From positions 1-36,438 of the forward strand of contig MU119629.1 of assembly GCA_014904845.1 (NCBI GenBank): a stretch of 36,438 nucleotides of DNA, read 5' to 3'. Positions 11,901 to 22,599 of this stretch are shown one piece after another. How positions within the stretch are numbered: position 1 is the first letter of the stretch; every line of letters begins with the position of its first letter. The stretch is from Acephala macrosclerotiorum (Eukaryota; Ascomycota; Leotiomycetes; Helotiales; Mollisiaceae). The translations under genes and the position numbers were made by a program. Under the pieces are notes generated by a model. It saw only the letters and a program-made list of their open reading frames with translations. It ran no database searches and had not been told where the DNA came from.

Positions 11901-12133
11901 GAAACACTTCAAAAGTTCTCATTACAGAGGAATTGAAACGCCATGAAACGCTTCCCCCAACGATGTATGATCATAAACTTCATATCTGAAAGCTCTTGGG
12001 CTGAACGGGGCAAATTTGAGGAAGTTGATATTTCGCGGGAAAAGCAGTCGAGCTCGAGGCAATGAAATCACTTTGCGATGCAGTAAAGATACGAGGCTCA
12101 AAACACGGGAAACGACCACTGGGACCCATAGCG

Positions 12134-12777
12134 CTATAACCACCAAATACTGTGACAATTGGAGTCGATCTGGCGAAGTCGATTTTTGGCCCGAAAAATC
12201 TGACCACACTCCGAGACAAACTCGATTTGTGATCCGATAGAGCTACGAGTGTCAAAACTTGAGGGATGAGCACTGAGGNNNNNNNNNNNNNNNNNNNNNN
12301 NNNNNNNNNNNNNNNNNNNNNNNNNNNNNNNNNNNNNNNNNNNNNNNNNNNNNNNNNNNNNNNNNNNNNNNNNNNNNNNNNNNNNNNNNNNNNCTATATC
12401 ACCGAATCTACCAAGTTTGGTGTCGATTACGGAAGATTTGATATAATCGACTTTTGGCCCAAAAAGTCGATACCCCTCTGAGCCAAATCCGTTTCGTGAT
12501 CCGGTAGAGCTACGAGGCTCCAAACTTGAGGAACGAGCACTGCAATCTCTATCATCGAATTCCCCAAGTCTGGTATCAATCAAGGAAGGTTTGGTAAAGT
12601 CGACTTTTGATCCCAAAATTGGCCAACCCTCCGAGACAAACTCGATTTGAGATCAGACAGAGCTATAGATCCCTGAACCTGGGGAATGAACCCCATTACC
12701 TCTATGACTGAGCTTATCAAGTATGGTGCTGATCGAAGAATATTCGAAGAAGTTGACTTTTCGCCAAAGTCGTCCAC
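12134..12777 (-). pseudogene. Decayed 51-residue tandem-repeat reading frame
   Basis: Read on the minus strand, the 153-bp array gives repeats of about 51 residues. 12616-12134 is open apart from the N run, and successive units begin GSKVDFTKPSLIDTRLGEF and GPKVDYIKSSVIDTKLGRF. Each continues through a Ser-rich block ending near SLEPRSSTGSRNGF. The next unit upstream (to about 12777) reads similarly (WRKVNFFEYSSISTILDKL) but contains a TGA. This is either a degenerate repetitive protein gene or a non-coding satellite whose unit happens to be divisible by three. No start codon, signal peptide or known domain could be tied to it. Confidence 0.4.
12279..12393. other. Assembly gap (115 N)
   Basis: 115 consecutive N inside the 153-bp array. 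The left flank (GATGAGCACTGAGG) and right flank (CTATATCACCGAATC) are adjacent or nearly so within one repeat unit, as seen by comparison with GAGCACTGCAATCTCTATCA at 12535. The hairpins on either side are 268 bp apart; subtracting 115 leaves 153, exactly one unit. Confidence 0.99.
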
Positions 12778-13039
12778 GATTCGGGGAGATTGAGATTTCG
12801 ATCCAGTAGAGGTAGAAGCTTCCAGTATTGCAGTTGAATCTTAGGAGACCCTGTACTCGACACACAAGAGCTAGAGTGAAACTAGCAAGGTTTGAAGAAC
12901 TCGACTTCTGGCAAAAACCCGGGGTGGATAAGCATCCGCATTACGAAGGAACCACGCTTCTTCGATCGAATAAAGGAACATCTCCATATGAGGCCTCACA
13001 GAAACGACAACGATACTAGCAATGACGAGACTTCAGTGT

Positions 13040-14090
13040 GATATTGCAAAAATAATCATCGCTGGTAGACCAACGCTTGGCAAGCAGCCATGGTTTCCAA
13101 GCGTAAAGCCAACCCTTACAGAACCCAACACCAGAACATATTGCAGAACCTTGAATGACGGGTGACCGCTCGCAGCAGTCCCATGAAAGAGAGCTCAGGA
13201 TATGTCGCACCTTCTAATGTCCCGCTCGAATGAGAGACAGAGCCATTTCCCGGACCATCTGTTCGTCAAATATCGACAGCGAAATGTAAACTGAACACTG
13301 CAACAAAAGCCCCCACATTTCTAAGCCGAATCTAGATTCTCATAGTCTTGGTTCAAGTGATCGCCTGTCAAAACTATGACTCGTGTCCCCTCAACATCGG
13401 TCACAACCTGGAACTGCCACCCCGCTACCGCCAAAATGCTCATCTTGAATTTGAATGCAAGACACTCCTCGGGTGATAAGATGGAAATTCAAAGACCGAC
13501 CCTAAGGTCGGACGCTCATATCAAGCTTGAGCGATTCGCTTGCCATCTGTCTTCATGATGTTCGATTCCACAGCTTGGAGTCCCGGACAGGGAAGTTAAC
13601 ATTCTAAGAGGGGTCGTTCATGAACGTGAGATCAAAACCTCAATCGAGAAAGGTGAAGACCAGTCGATTCCATGAAGCTCTGATGCGTGACGTCGTGGAT
13701 GAGAACTGCGAAACCTCAAGTTGAGGCACAAAAATTGGTCGACGCCGACCCAGAGGAACAAGTCATGGCTTCGATTATGAACTTCAGCCCGAAAGGGGAA
13801 AGGATTGAAATCACTGGAACAATTCGCAAGGAGATCCGATTTCTCATATTGATAATTGAAATACTGAATCGAGCTTCCCCAAACTCCCCTCCTGGTGGGG
13901 ATAGTCTTCCGATATCATGCGGAACTCAATGCTAAGAAATAAACTGGATATGTGCTGGAACTACTACACGACTTCAATAATCTAAAGCGAGGGTTTTGAC
14001 AAAGGATACCACGAACAGTGACACACCAATGCCGAGCACAGACATCGCTGAGTTGATGCCGGGCTTTTGGTCGCTTGAAATGCCTGGAAC
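13040..14090. other. Anonymous sequence, no gene seen
   Basis: Short open frames only (the longest is 82 codons at 13687-13935), without motifs or splice structure. No repeat of the upstream period continues here. Confidence 0.5.
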
Positions 14091-14094
14091 TCTA

Positions 14095-14329
14095 AGAGGG
14101 GTCCCGGTGTAGCGAAAATCACGGTGTGCCGAAAACGACCAATCAGATCGCTAGAATCGCGGATTTTCCAAAATAAATGCTTTTATAACACAACCACCAC
14201 AACGTCTTTTCACGATCAAATTTCAGAATTAACCTTCCTACACTGGCCCTTTTCTGGCCACGATTTTAAATTTTGATTTCGACTTCATTTTTCGCCACAT
14301 CGTGATTTTCGCTACACCGGGGCCCCTCT
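14095..14329. mobile_element. Miniature inverted-repeat element (TA-flanked MITE), 235 bp
   Basis: The left end begins AGAGGGGTCCCGGTGTAGCG and runs to 14123; the right end at 14301-14329 is its reverse complement over 29 bases with a single mismatch (T versus C at base 8). Similarity continues imperfectly to about base 45 (CACGGTGTGCCGAAAA against CACGATGTGGCGAAAA). Both ends are flanked by TA (14093-14094 and 14330-14331), the target duplication of the Tc1/mariner/pogo superfamily. At 235 bp it has no transposase and would have to be moved in trans. The interior is AT-richer than the ends but otherwise featureless. Confidence 0.9.
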
Positions 14330-14334
14330 TAGTC

Positions 14335-17300
14335 GAAGTGGCAGTCGCTTGTGCTATGAATCTTCGACTATAAATGGAATGATCCACTCTATGTCAATTT
14401 CGTGACGAGGCTATTCCCAGTAGGTCTCAGCCTGCAAATAAAGAGATACGTATCCAATTAGATTGGGAGTAATATACTGAGACTCGGAAAGTGGGCATCA
14501 CGAGACAGGAAACGGCGTTCTCAATCTCCAATCCTTGTCCGACTTTTCTCGGCCAATTCCCTATGGATTCATGAAATTATATGATCAGTCTATTAGGTTA
14601 ACCAATTGCTCTTGGATGTGACCTGTATGCTGGGAGAATTGAGAAAATGACAGAATTCAAGAGAAGTGTGAAAGCAGTAAACATAGCCCTAATTGCTTGC
14701 CCTGATTGGTCCTTCTCTTCAACACTTGTTTATGGGAATACCATGCAGACGGCAACATGTCTCTAAAATCTCTGTCATAGTCTCCGTGCAGACAGAAGTT
14801 CGATTCGACGTTCTCCCAGTCTGGGGTGTTGGCATGGCTGGTGCGAATACCTCGACTAGAACTCCTCTCTCTAGTAGCGCGGTCGTCGTAGAGCTTGAAA
14901 CATTCACGATAACAACATCCTCCTGGCGGCCAAACAGGCTATAGGGTTTTGCCCACTTACTGGGATGGAAGACTACGGATCTGGGCAGAAATAGATTTGA
15001 AAACAAAAACAGCGAAATCTCGCAAGTGTCTCCCATCAGCCCTTCAGAACGTGTCTGGCAAATCACACCAGTGAGACGCCATGGTTGGGTTCGTAGGAAA
15101 GTATGCGTGCATCAAAAGATTAGTCTTTGACCTTGATCTTTGAGAGGAGCCTTCAGCCCCGAAGACTAACACAGAGAGCGATCGCTTTTAGATGAAAGAA
15201 TATCGCTGGCCAAAATAAGAGTTCGGATCGATCACCTCGAAAATTGAAGCCTGGGAAGAGAGTGATTGGGAAAGGAAATGAAATCATATACAAAAGCCGT
15301 AGAAGCAGAACCACCTCCAGCAAAATAAAGCTAGTACCGCGTATTACACGGGCAGAACATTAATCTTGCGTTCTGCGACCCACCCGGGGCCATCTAGACT
15401 CACTCACTTACCGAGATTTCATGTTGTTTTGCGGAGATTTGATTGTTGCTCTATCACCCTGTAGATCGTCTCGAACCCTCCAGAGATATCCAGACTGGTA
15501 ATGATTGCCCAGATGCCGTGTTCTGACCCGCATCTTGAATCTGGCTGCTACTGATATCAGGGTTCCGATTCTTCGAATGTTGCGACACCCCAAGACACCC
15601 TAGCTCCTGGATATCCAGCTGACTCCTTGCACGATACCTCATATGCTCCCACCAACTGATTTCCGCGTATCTGAAGTCTGGTTGCATCGACATGGTTCTT
15701 TGGAGAACGAAATAAAGGTTGACCAGTAGAAATGCTGCCCGATGAATTCATGGATACGAATCCCAACAGACACAATATTATGGGCATGAAGAGACTGAAA
15801 CTCTCAAGGCGACCTGTAGATCATATTGTGCGAAAGGAGTTCAAGCACTTGGTTCCTTTCACGGGAGGCGTTTGGCAACAGTGAAAGATTGGGGCGTCCG
15901 TGATATTTATCACTCAAGGGGTCGTAGAGTTCCCTCCTTCGACTTGAAGAGCGTATACCGTTCACGGTTCAGTCCTAACGAGTCTTCTGACAGTTTGAGG
16001 GGCGTGCATCGTAATGGATGTGGATCGAGAGAGTTTAGCAGAGGTTCAGTCTGTCCAGATATTCCACATTGACCACAACCTTCGTGCACACCTCTGGCAG
16101 TGCTGATGATCCGACTACAACACATAAATATGGCCGCAACTCAGATCATGAATAGGGTCGTGATGAATGTGTAGCATTCTTTCCAGATATTATCCCAAAC
16201 TCGTCGAGACTGGGCACATCTTCGGGTCTAGAAACAAATTTTCTGATATCGAATCTCGCGAAGGAATGATACTGTGCTGCCGTCCCCAGCCATAGCCCGA
16301 AGAAATTGCTCGTCGTGGAAAGAAGTGATCTCGCCTTTTTCAGAGATAGAGGGCAGGCCACAACGAAGGGACCATTCGGCCGTTTCGGCAAAGGAGGTCA
16401 AGTCACAGACTCGAAGATCTCGGGAGAAGGCGAAGAGATTCATTGATGGCCTAAAATCTGATATAATCCAAGTCCAATCTACTCCCCTATTACGGCTCAA
16501 CTCTGGAGCAACAGTGGCCGCCCTGTCGTGGACTGCTCGCATCAGGCGTTTGTACGTGGACGTCCAAATTCCGAGAAAATCCCAGCTTAATCCCGACAAT
16601 ATCTCTGCCATCATGTCTGGGCCAATTGCAGTTGGGTGTTTGTCTGCCTTTGGAGTTCAGACGCAAGGGAGATATTACCAAAGTGCGACTTCCAGTATAA
16701 ATGTTCGTGTTTGGCTTTCGGCAGGAGGGTAGAAGTTCCGGCTGTCTAACGTTCTATCGAAAAGAGTTCATCTCCTCGACAATTTAGACGGCAGTCACTG
16801 AATTCAAGTCAGACATCTGTGAAGAATCATTTCTGGAGAGCATACCTATCTCGCAGACTCTGCGCCGCTCCACAATCCCTGCTGTGTACCACATACGCTC
16901 GTCGTTAGGGGGTGGATGGATGGCATGGTCCTGATTCCAAACGAATGCCTGTCCACAACCTCGAAGTTCAAGTCGCCGAGCCGCAGGGGCTTGCTGCAAC
17001 GATCCTCCACTAAAGAGGGTTATGGGAATTGAGTTGCTCCTTCGGGGCCAGGAGAATCCAGAGGGTCCGGCTCAATCGAAGTATTCCTTTTCGATTGACC
17101 TCTCTCCGAGGAGTGTCGTTCGTCCTGCGTATCTGCCACGCCGAAATACCGCATTGCAAGGGGAAAGAAGGCGTGCTAAGATGTCAAGAATTGATATCTC
17201 TTACTGCAACGACAATACAGTTAGCTAGGATGCTGTGAGAGTGTTCGCCTTGCTTACCACGTAAGGGACGTCGTCTTGGGGGCTTTCCTAGCCGATACCT

Positions 17301-17680
17301 TCGACGGTGCATAATTGGCTCTCGCGCGACAGGTAGCGGTGCTTGGTCATGTTGTGTGAAGGCTATGTCTTCAGAGGTTGCGTATTGTAGACTCTCGCTG
17401 GACCTCCACAGTATTCCTCGAATTCAAACATCGAAAACGCTTCGATATCGCGAGCAAAATATAATAACAGAACGTGTACGAATCTGCGAAGTGCTGCATA
17501 TGGAGTGGAAGATCGTACTAGTGGGAGAGGTGAGGTCGCAAGGTGTGGTTTGGGATGGGATGAAAAGTAATTCGGATTTAAGCTCGTCCGAATCTTACAT
17601 CCGCTCCGAGATCCGGATCCGAAAGCAAAGTTCTGAAGCAGAACGCACAATCTTCTCCCCACCGTCCATTCAGCCACAAC
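14335..17680. other. Anonymous sequence, no supportable gene
   Basis: Frames of 110-150 codons are open at 14719-15066 (minus), 16228-16614 (minus) and 16274-16732 (plus). They overlap one another, have no family motif, no paired splice sites and no shared organisation. At this composition frames of such length are expected by chance. I therefore leave the interval unannotated while noting that degraded genes could be hidden in it. Confidence 0.45.
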
Positions 17681-17684
17681 CAAC

Positions 17685-17998
17685 ATGCCGTCAACGAAAT
17701 CCCACCTGCAGGCGCGCCTTGCCCTCCCTCTCGTGCGAAACCAGCATTACGACCTGCATGAGCTCTCCTACCAGCAGTTATCGTGCCATTACAAGTGGTA
17801 ACGTTGACCGGCATTGAAAACAATACCCAGCACTGCCATGAGACCGACCTGGAAAGAATGATGGAAAGAATCCGAATCATGCGATTTCGACTTCCTAATC
17901 CTGATATCCTTCCTCATCTCAAAGCTCGAGATCTCGCGGAAGAAGGAGCGAAGGATGGCACACATGGAACGGAGTTGAGAAGCCAGATGATGATTTGA
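17685..17998 (+). pseudogene. Small unknown gene interrupted by one frameshift
   Basis: ATG at 17685 opens a 38-codon frame (MPSTKSHLQARLALPLVRNQ ...) that ends at TAA 17799. From 17798 the +1 frame continues without pause (VTLTGIENNTQHC ... then RFRLPNPDILPHLKARDLAE) to TGA at 17998. The two parts together give about 105 residues, mixed charged and likely helical. One missing base in the TGGTAACG junction (TGGGTAACG would stay in frame) explains the break. A 33-nt intron from GTAACG to CCCAG is possible on paper but is too short and loses the frame. I do not recognise the family. The call rests on both halves looking coding and meeting exactly at the stop. Confidence 0.45.
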
Positions 17999-17999
17999 A

Positions 18000-19370
18000 T
18001 TATGGGCAGACTGGCAGATTCTAATCTGATTCTTGATGCTTTCTACTTAGTCGCCATCGACACCACGGGAAAGAAGGAACTCGTTCTGGAGAAGGAGGGC
18101 CTGCGAGAGCTGCTGTGACTCGGGTGCTAGTGCGAGCTATGGTGTGCGGAACCCACGTCTTTGGGAGATGCAGGATCGAGCTGTTGTGCATCCCTCTGGC
18201 TTTCCAAGATCCAAGACAGAGATTCCCAGCTTCTGCAATATCACCTCAAGTAGCGGTCGCCTCTTCCGCGATGTTGCGCAAGACTCTACACTCCATTCTC
18301 CGCCAACACATTTCGAGACCAGCTAAGATCGTAGTCTCTAGATTGCAGAGGCTTGACAATGGACGGCAATTTGCGCAGGTCATTCAAAGCTGCTATGGTC
18401 TGGCAGAGAACCGAAGGGGCAAAGCAAATACAGGGTGGAGCAAAGTCGTTGGACACTCCAGAGACAAGTAACGGACAAGGAGATGCAATGGCAGCATCAG
18501 GCGAAGGACATTGGACGAGCACAGCCGAGTATGCAAAGCGGAGAGTGTTGGAATCATGGAGAGCTAGCCGCCAGGGCGAAAGAAATCGGAGCAGCGAAAT
18601 TGATGAACTGAGCATGAGTCCTCAATGGATTGATTGTCGTTTAGGTTTCAATTGGGGCGTAGAGACCCTGTGGGAGGACCACCAGGAGGTATGGTCGTCT
18701 GGGTGAGGATGAATTCTCCGATGATGTTCAGTGTCCTGCTGCGGGTGGTACAACACCGAAGCTTGTTCCAATCTCCGTCAGAGCAGATGAACAATTTGTC
18801 TTTTCCAATCAAATGATCCACCATCAATACTTTATCATGAGGCTTCTCTGATTCTTGATGAGGCAAGGCCCGGTCAGGTGGGTGTGTCTGTATTCTTCGA
18901 GCAACTTATGATTCGCTCTTGTACTTGGATTATTCTCACCTTGGCGTTGCTCCAAGCCATCTCTTTTCAATGCATCTTGCGTTCTACCCCATGTCTATTG
19001 TCAACCATCGCATCACTTCCGTTCTCGTCAATTCTTTCGACCATGCTTAGGATGTGATTCGAGTCTGTCGACAAGACTTCTTGTTTAAACTTATGGCAAT
19101 CGTCGTTGGTCTGCATCTCGACGCCAGGCTTCATAGAAGTTTCAACACAACGGTGAAGAGCACGTGGCTATAGCTCCTAGACATTGAATTTCCTTATTGC
19201 TGTTGCACGCTTTTCTTGGCAGATGTTTGGGCTTCTTGCGCACCTTGGTAGCCTTTCGCGGTATGCCTCAGACGATGATCGGAACCTTGATGTTCTTCGG
19301 TGACCCAGCGATGTCTTCGGACTGCTTGTGGAGCTGGTCCCTTTGTGGACCTACTCTCGTGATACATTGA
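18000..19370. other. Anonymous sequence with weak open frames
   Basis: Plus-strand frames at 18115-18471 (118 codons) and 18353-18706 (117 codons, starting at a TTG) overlap and neither has a convincing start or domain. Nothing is annotated. A roughly 40-bp block (CGATGATCGGAACCTTGATG, 19273) recurs imperfectly 100 bp downstream (CGATCGGGACCTTGATGTCC, 19375), a small local duplication. Confidence 0.4.
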
Positions 19371-19375
19371 ATAAC

Positions 19376-19665
19376 GATCGGGACCTTGATGTCCTTGTCG
19401 AAGCAGCGATGGTTTAATTTCCGTCAAGATGCTGTTTACAAAAACGATATGCCTCGCTTTTGGGTAAGTGCTGTCGTTGACTTATTCGCGGTCTTAATCT
19501 CAGGTGATTTTCATTGATAACAGAGTGTCTAGGTGTCAAGATATCCTCTGGAGAATGAATGAGTTCGACGACGGGATGGGGCTCGTAGCACTAATACGAA
19601 ATCTCAGTCGTATCGAACCATCCTGTAGACCTGATCATGTCTTTCATAGCAGCAGGTATGGTTAG
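19376..19665 (+). CDS. Possible two-exon gene fragment, unknown function
   Basis: The frame open from 19376 reads ... SKQRWFNFRQDAVYKNDMPR and reaches a consensus donor (TGG|GTAAGT, 19464). A 40-nt candidate intron ends CTCAG at 19503, and the same frame (phase 0) continues as VIFIDNRVSRCQDILWRMNE ... to TAG at 19665. The only in-frame ATG in the first exon that gives a sizeable product is near the donor, so the 5' end is unresolved. The intron is at the short limit for fungi. It could be chance; the support is the perfect donor together with continued phase. Confidence 0.3.
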
Positions 19666-19669
19666 AGAT

Positions 19670-22380
19670 CGGTGCTCCGGTGATTGAAATTGCTGGAAAC
19701 TTGGAGATTCAGCCTTCCAAATAACATGTAGTGCTATTCGTTGACAATATCATTAAGGCGACGATAGATTATTGTCGCACGGAAGGAGTGGCGTACGAAG
19801 GATTTCTGCATTGGTGACAGCCATTGATCAAATCATCGAACAGGACTTGAAGGCCGTTCTCAATTACGTTACTATTCGATATGCAAACAGCTCTTATCTT
19901 CTTCGAATCCCTATTGAATTTTTTGTGCGTACTAGCTCTCTTGTTGATGCCTGCTCACGAAACTCGAAATATTGTCACCTTGGAGTGTTTCCCTCTATTA
20001 GAGTGGTCACGTGTTTAATGTTATATATATCCTCATCTCACCGCTAGACAGGAATAAGACATCATGAACACACACTTTACACCCACACCACAGCTTTTGC
20101 CTGTAATACCCTCTGTCTCCGCTCAAGACATCCACCTTTCCTCAACACCGGATATGAGGTTGACTTCCTAAGATGATGGCGTCAGAACATCAGACATCCA
20201 AAGGCGTAGACACTGCCAGCATAAGAATGGAGTTGCCATGAACATCACTGATACCAGTTCTCCTTAGATCAGACCCTTGTGTTTTCACAGGTGACAATCC
20301 TCATATTCAAGAAGGGTATACTTCGATTTGGTCACGTCTGGACGTGTGTCTGGATTGTCTATAATCGGGAGTCGAGGTACCAAGGTGTCGCCCCTATCCG
20401 CTGAGCTCATGGGCATGCTGAAAGAGCTATCCGCCCTCGCCACCCGCATGTAGAGCGAGAGCAGAACATTAGCTCAAGACGGCAAAAGCAGGTCTATTAT
20501 AGAGAGCACACAATATCCGGGTTCCTGGCCTCAATCTTAGGCTAAGATCGAGATTCGCAGCATGAAGCTCTTTAAGTTAACGTTGAGATTCACAATATCA
20601 GTGATCCCAACCAGGGTTTAGGTTCTTTGAATCCGCTCCAGGACCGGCCACAAGAATATGTGATTGATCACTTTGACGTACAGTTTCCGAGTCTGGTAGA
20701 TCCCCTAGCATCTTATAGCCTAGTCCCTCATATTCATTGCCATTCCGAGGCTAAGATTGTGAGACATGCTAAAGCATCCACGAAAACGGCGGAACTATTA
20801 ATTTCAACACGAAGCCTGGACCTGTTTAGCCTTGTTCGTGGTCATTCCATTCGATGGTCGGGAGTTCAATTGGCAAGTTTTCGCGGCTTTATTGCGGATG
20901 TGAGTCTGAGAGCCCTGAACACTCTAAGATTTGAAATTCTTTCCTTTCCTCTTGTATCTCTGTTTGAGAAGCGAAAACAGCTCAGCCTCAAGTCCGTAAC
21001 TGATCGATATTTCGTCTTTCTCGTGATGCGCGACTTCTTCCAAACCATACGTTGTTTCAGAGTCATCTTCGTGTGTTTATACGGCCAAACTATCACGAAG
21101 TTGCATTAAGTGCCCGGCCAATGTCTCTAATTATTGACTTATCCCTTACACCTGTCGGCATCTCCAATATACCCAGAACGGATGCAGCCTGAAATGTCTT
21201 AATTGAAATGTTTTAATTGAAATGTCTTGGGCTATTGGGATCTAGAATGCCATCGAGTGAGATAGCAGTTCTCATTTCTCTTGGAATATGATATAGCCAC
21301 CTTGGTGCCGAGGCCTGTACTCGATACCGAAACCTTCTACCAGGCTTGTTCTAATGAGGGAATGTTTAATCACCGATTTCTGGACAAATTCTGCTCAGCA
21401 AGCTCAAAAGGCGCTTTGCTGGGTGGTAGTCGATCCGATAGAACCGTATCTCTACTTCGAGTAACCTCGATAGATTTTTGGAGTCCATGAAAACATGGAT
21501 CATTCTATATTCCGCTAGTTTGATGGGAATGATGTGAGGTTGTCAATAGCATCGGTATTAGACTATGAAGGAATCTCTAAAAAGTTTAGGGAGGTCGGAG
21601 GGCGTTTGCCCTGGAGTTTGGTGCATAGTTGCACCAAAACCATTACTATTGAGTCGGAGCCTTCCAGGAAACCTGATTCATCTCCCATTGATATTAACTG
21701 CACGAAGGGACATTTCATGCCGTCATTTCTTGGTGCATGTGGACTTGGAAAGGAAGTCAAATTCTCAAAACTAGTCTGCTCTATCTGTACTTGCACGGGC
21801 ATGGCTCTCTTCGAGTGGTGGCTCTGGTCCCAGTGTTTGAATAACCTGCAATGGATGGCAGAGAGGATAGAATTGATGGCCTCGAGGTCACTTCGAAGAA
21901 TAGATCTTCTCAAAGCTGGACCAATTGCCCCTGTCTCCTCTAGCTAGGATATTGGCAAGATAATTACACAGCTTGACTAGATGAGCTTGGTGCCCCTGGG
22001 TTGGAATGACTTGGTAAAGAAACCAACTTCTCAAATTTGAGCTAATCGATCTTTTTCTTTGCTAAATAGGTCCTTCATGCCATCAATAATTATTTGCTCG
22101 AGCGTGGGGCCTCCAAACGTGCGAGTCGGAGTGAATCCGAAGACTACAAGACAATCTCATGCAGAATATTAAAACAAATAGTCACTGCAATGACCTTGAA
22201 TGTATTAGCATAGTTCTCATTACTAGTACGTCCCACACGCGACCTTGAACACTGCTTCAACTAAAGATATTGCCCTTGTCTGGGTGGGACAACTCGGCTG
22301 TCACAGCACGGGAACAAATTAGGAGATGAGTTAAGTGCAGCGGATTCATGCTTTCTCCAGCAAGTTTTTGAACATTTCTC
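19670..22380. other. Anonymous sequence, no supportable gene
   Basis: The longest frames are 160 codons (20627-21109 plus) and 137 codons (21534-21947 plus, with a 116-codon antisense shadow). Neither shows a motif, splice structure or a plausible start context. No repeats of note. Confidence 0.4.
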
Positions 22381-22381
22381 C

Positions 22382-22573
22382 TTAGGGGACAAACACGACG
22401 CCCTTTGTTGCCCGGAAAATTGGTACTACTGCCCCTATTTCCTCCATTCCAGCGTCTCCAGAGCCAAATTCCATGAATTTCCTATTGCTACACCGTTGCG
22501 GAAGTCGATCGTAGCCTGCCGGCGAGATCCTCAATTTCAATGCCGTGCCTAAACTTTCAGAACCACCAAGCAT
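22382..22573 (-). CDS. Small hypothetical protein, 63 codons
   Basis: The minus-strand frame begins ATG at 22573 (MLGGSESLGTALKLRISPAG ...) and ends in FRATKGVVFVP before the stop at 22382. The protein is glycine-rich and weakly basic, with no signal peptide or membrane segment. I do not recognise it. Upstream on the minus strand there is no obvious acceptor, so the ATG is taken as start. Composition and residue usage look coding but length alone is not evidence. Confidence 0.25.
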   Translation of the reverse strand: MLGGSESLGTALKLRISPAGYDRLPQRCSNRKFMEFGSGDAGMEEIGAVVPIFRATKGVVFVP

Positions 22574-22599
22574 CGAGTGCAATAGAGGTGAGTCAGCAT

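Larger units (their letters stand above)
11920..13040. repeat. Tandem array with 153-bp unit, one hairpin per unit
   Basis: Hairpin-bearing cores lie near 12024, 12181-12200, 12447-12470, 12599, 12755-12771 and 12901. Steps are 155, 152, 154 and 146 bp outside the N run. Best palindromes are GATTTTTGGCCCGAAAAATC at 12181 and TCGACTTTTGG ... CCAAAAAGTCGA at 12447. Each unit also shares GAGACAAACTCGATTTGTGA-like and GAGCACTG-like blocks. The unit is 51 codons, so one minus-strand frame can run through several units. Units diverge more toward 13 kb. Confidence 0.75.

Noticed and set aside
14719..15066. 115-codon minus frame (ends in CRLHGIPINKC)
   Set aside because: Looks mildly coding but has an equally plausible antisense frame, no start context and no recognisable domain.
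16228..16732. Overlapping 128-codon minus and 152-codon plus frames
   Set aside because: Length is within chance expectation for the window, they contradict each other, and no motif or splice site supports either.
20627..21109. 160-codon plus frame
   Set aside because: One or two frames of this length are expected by chance in 36 kb of this composition; no domain or promoter-like context.
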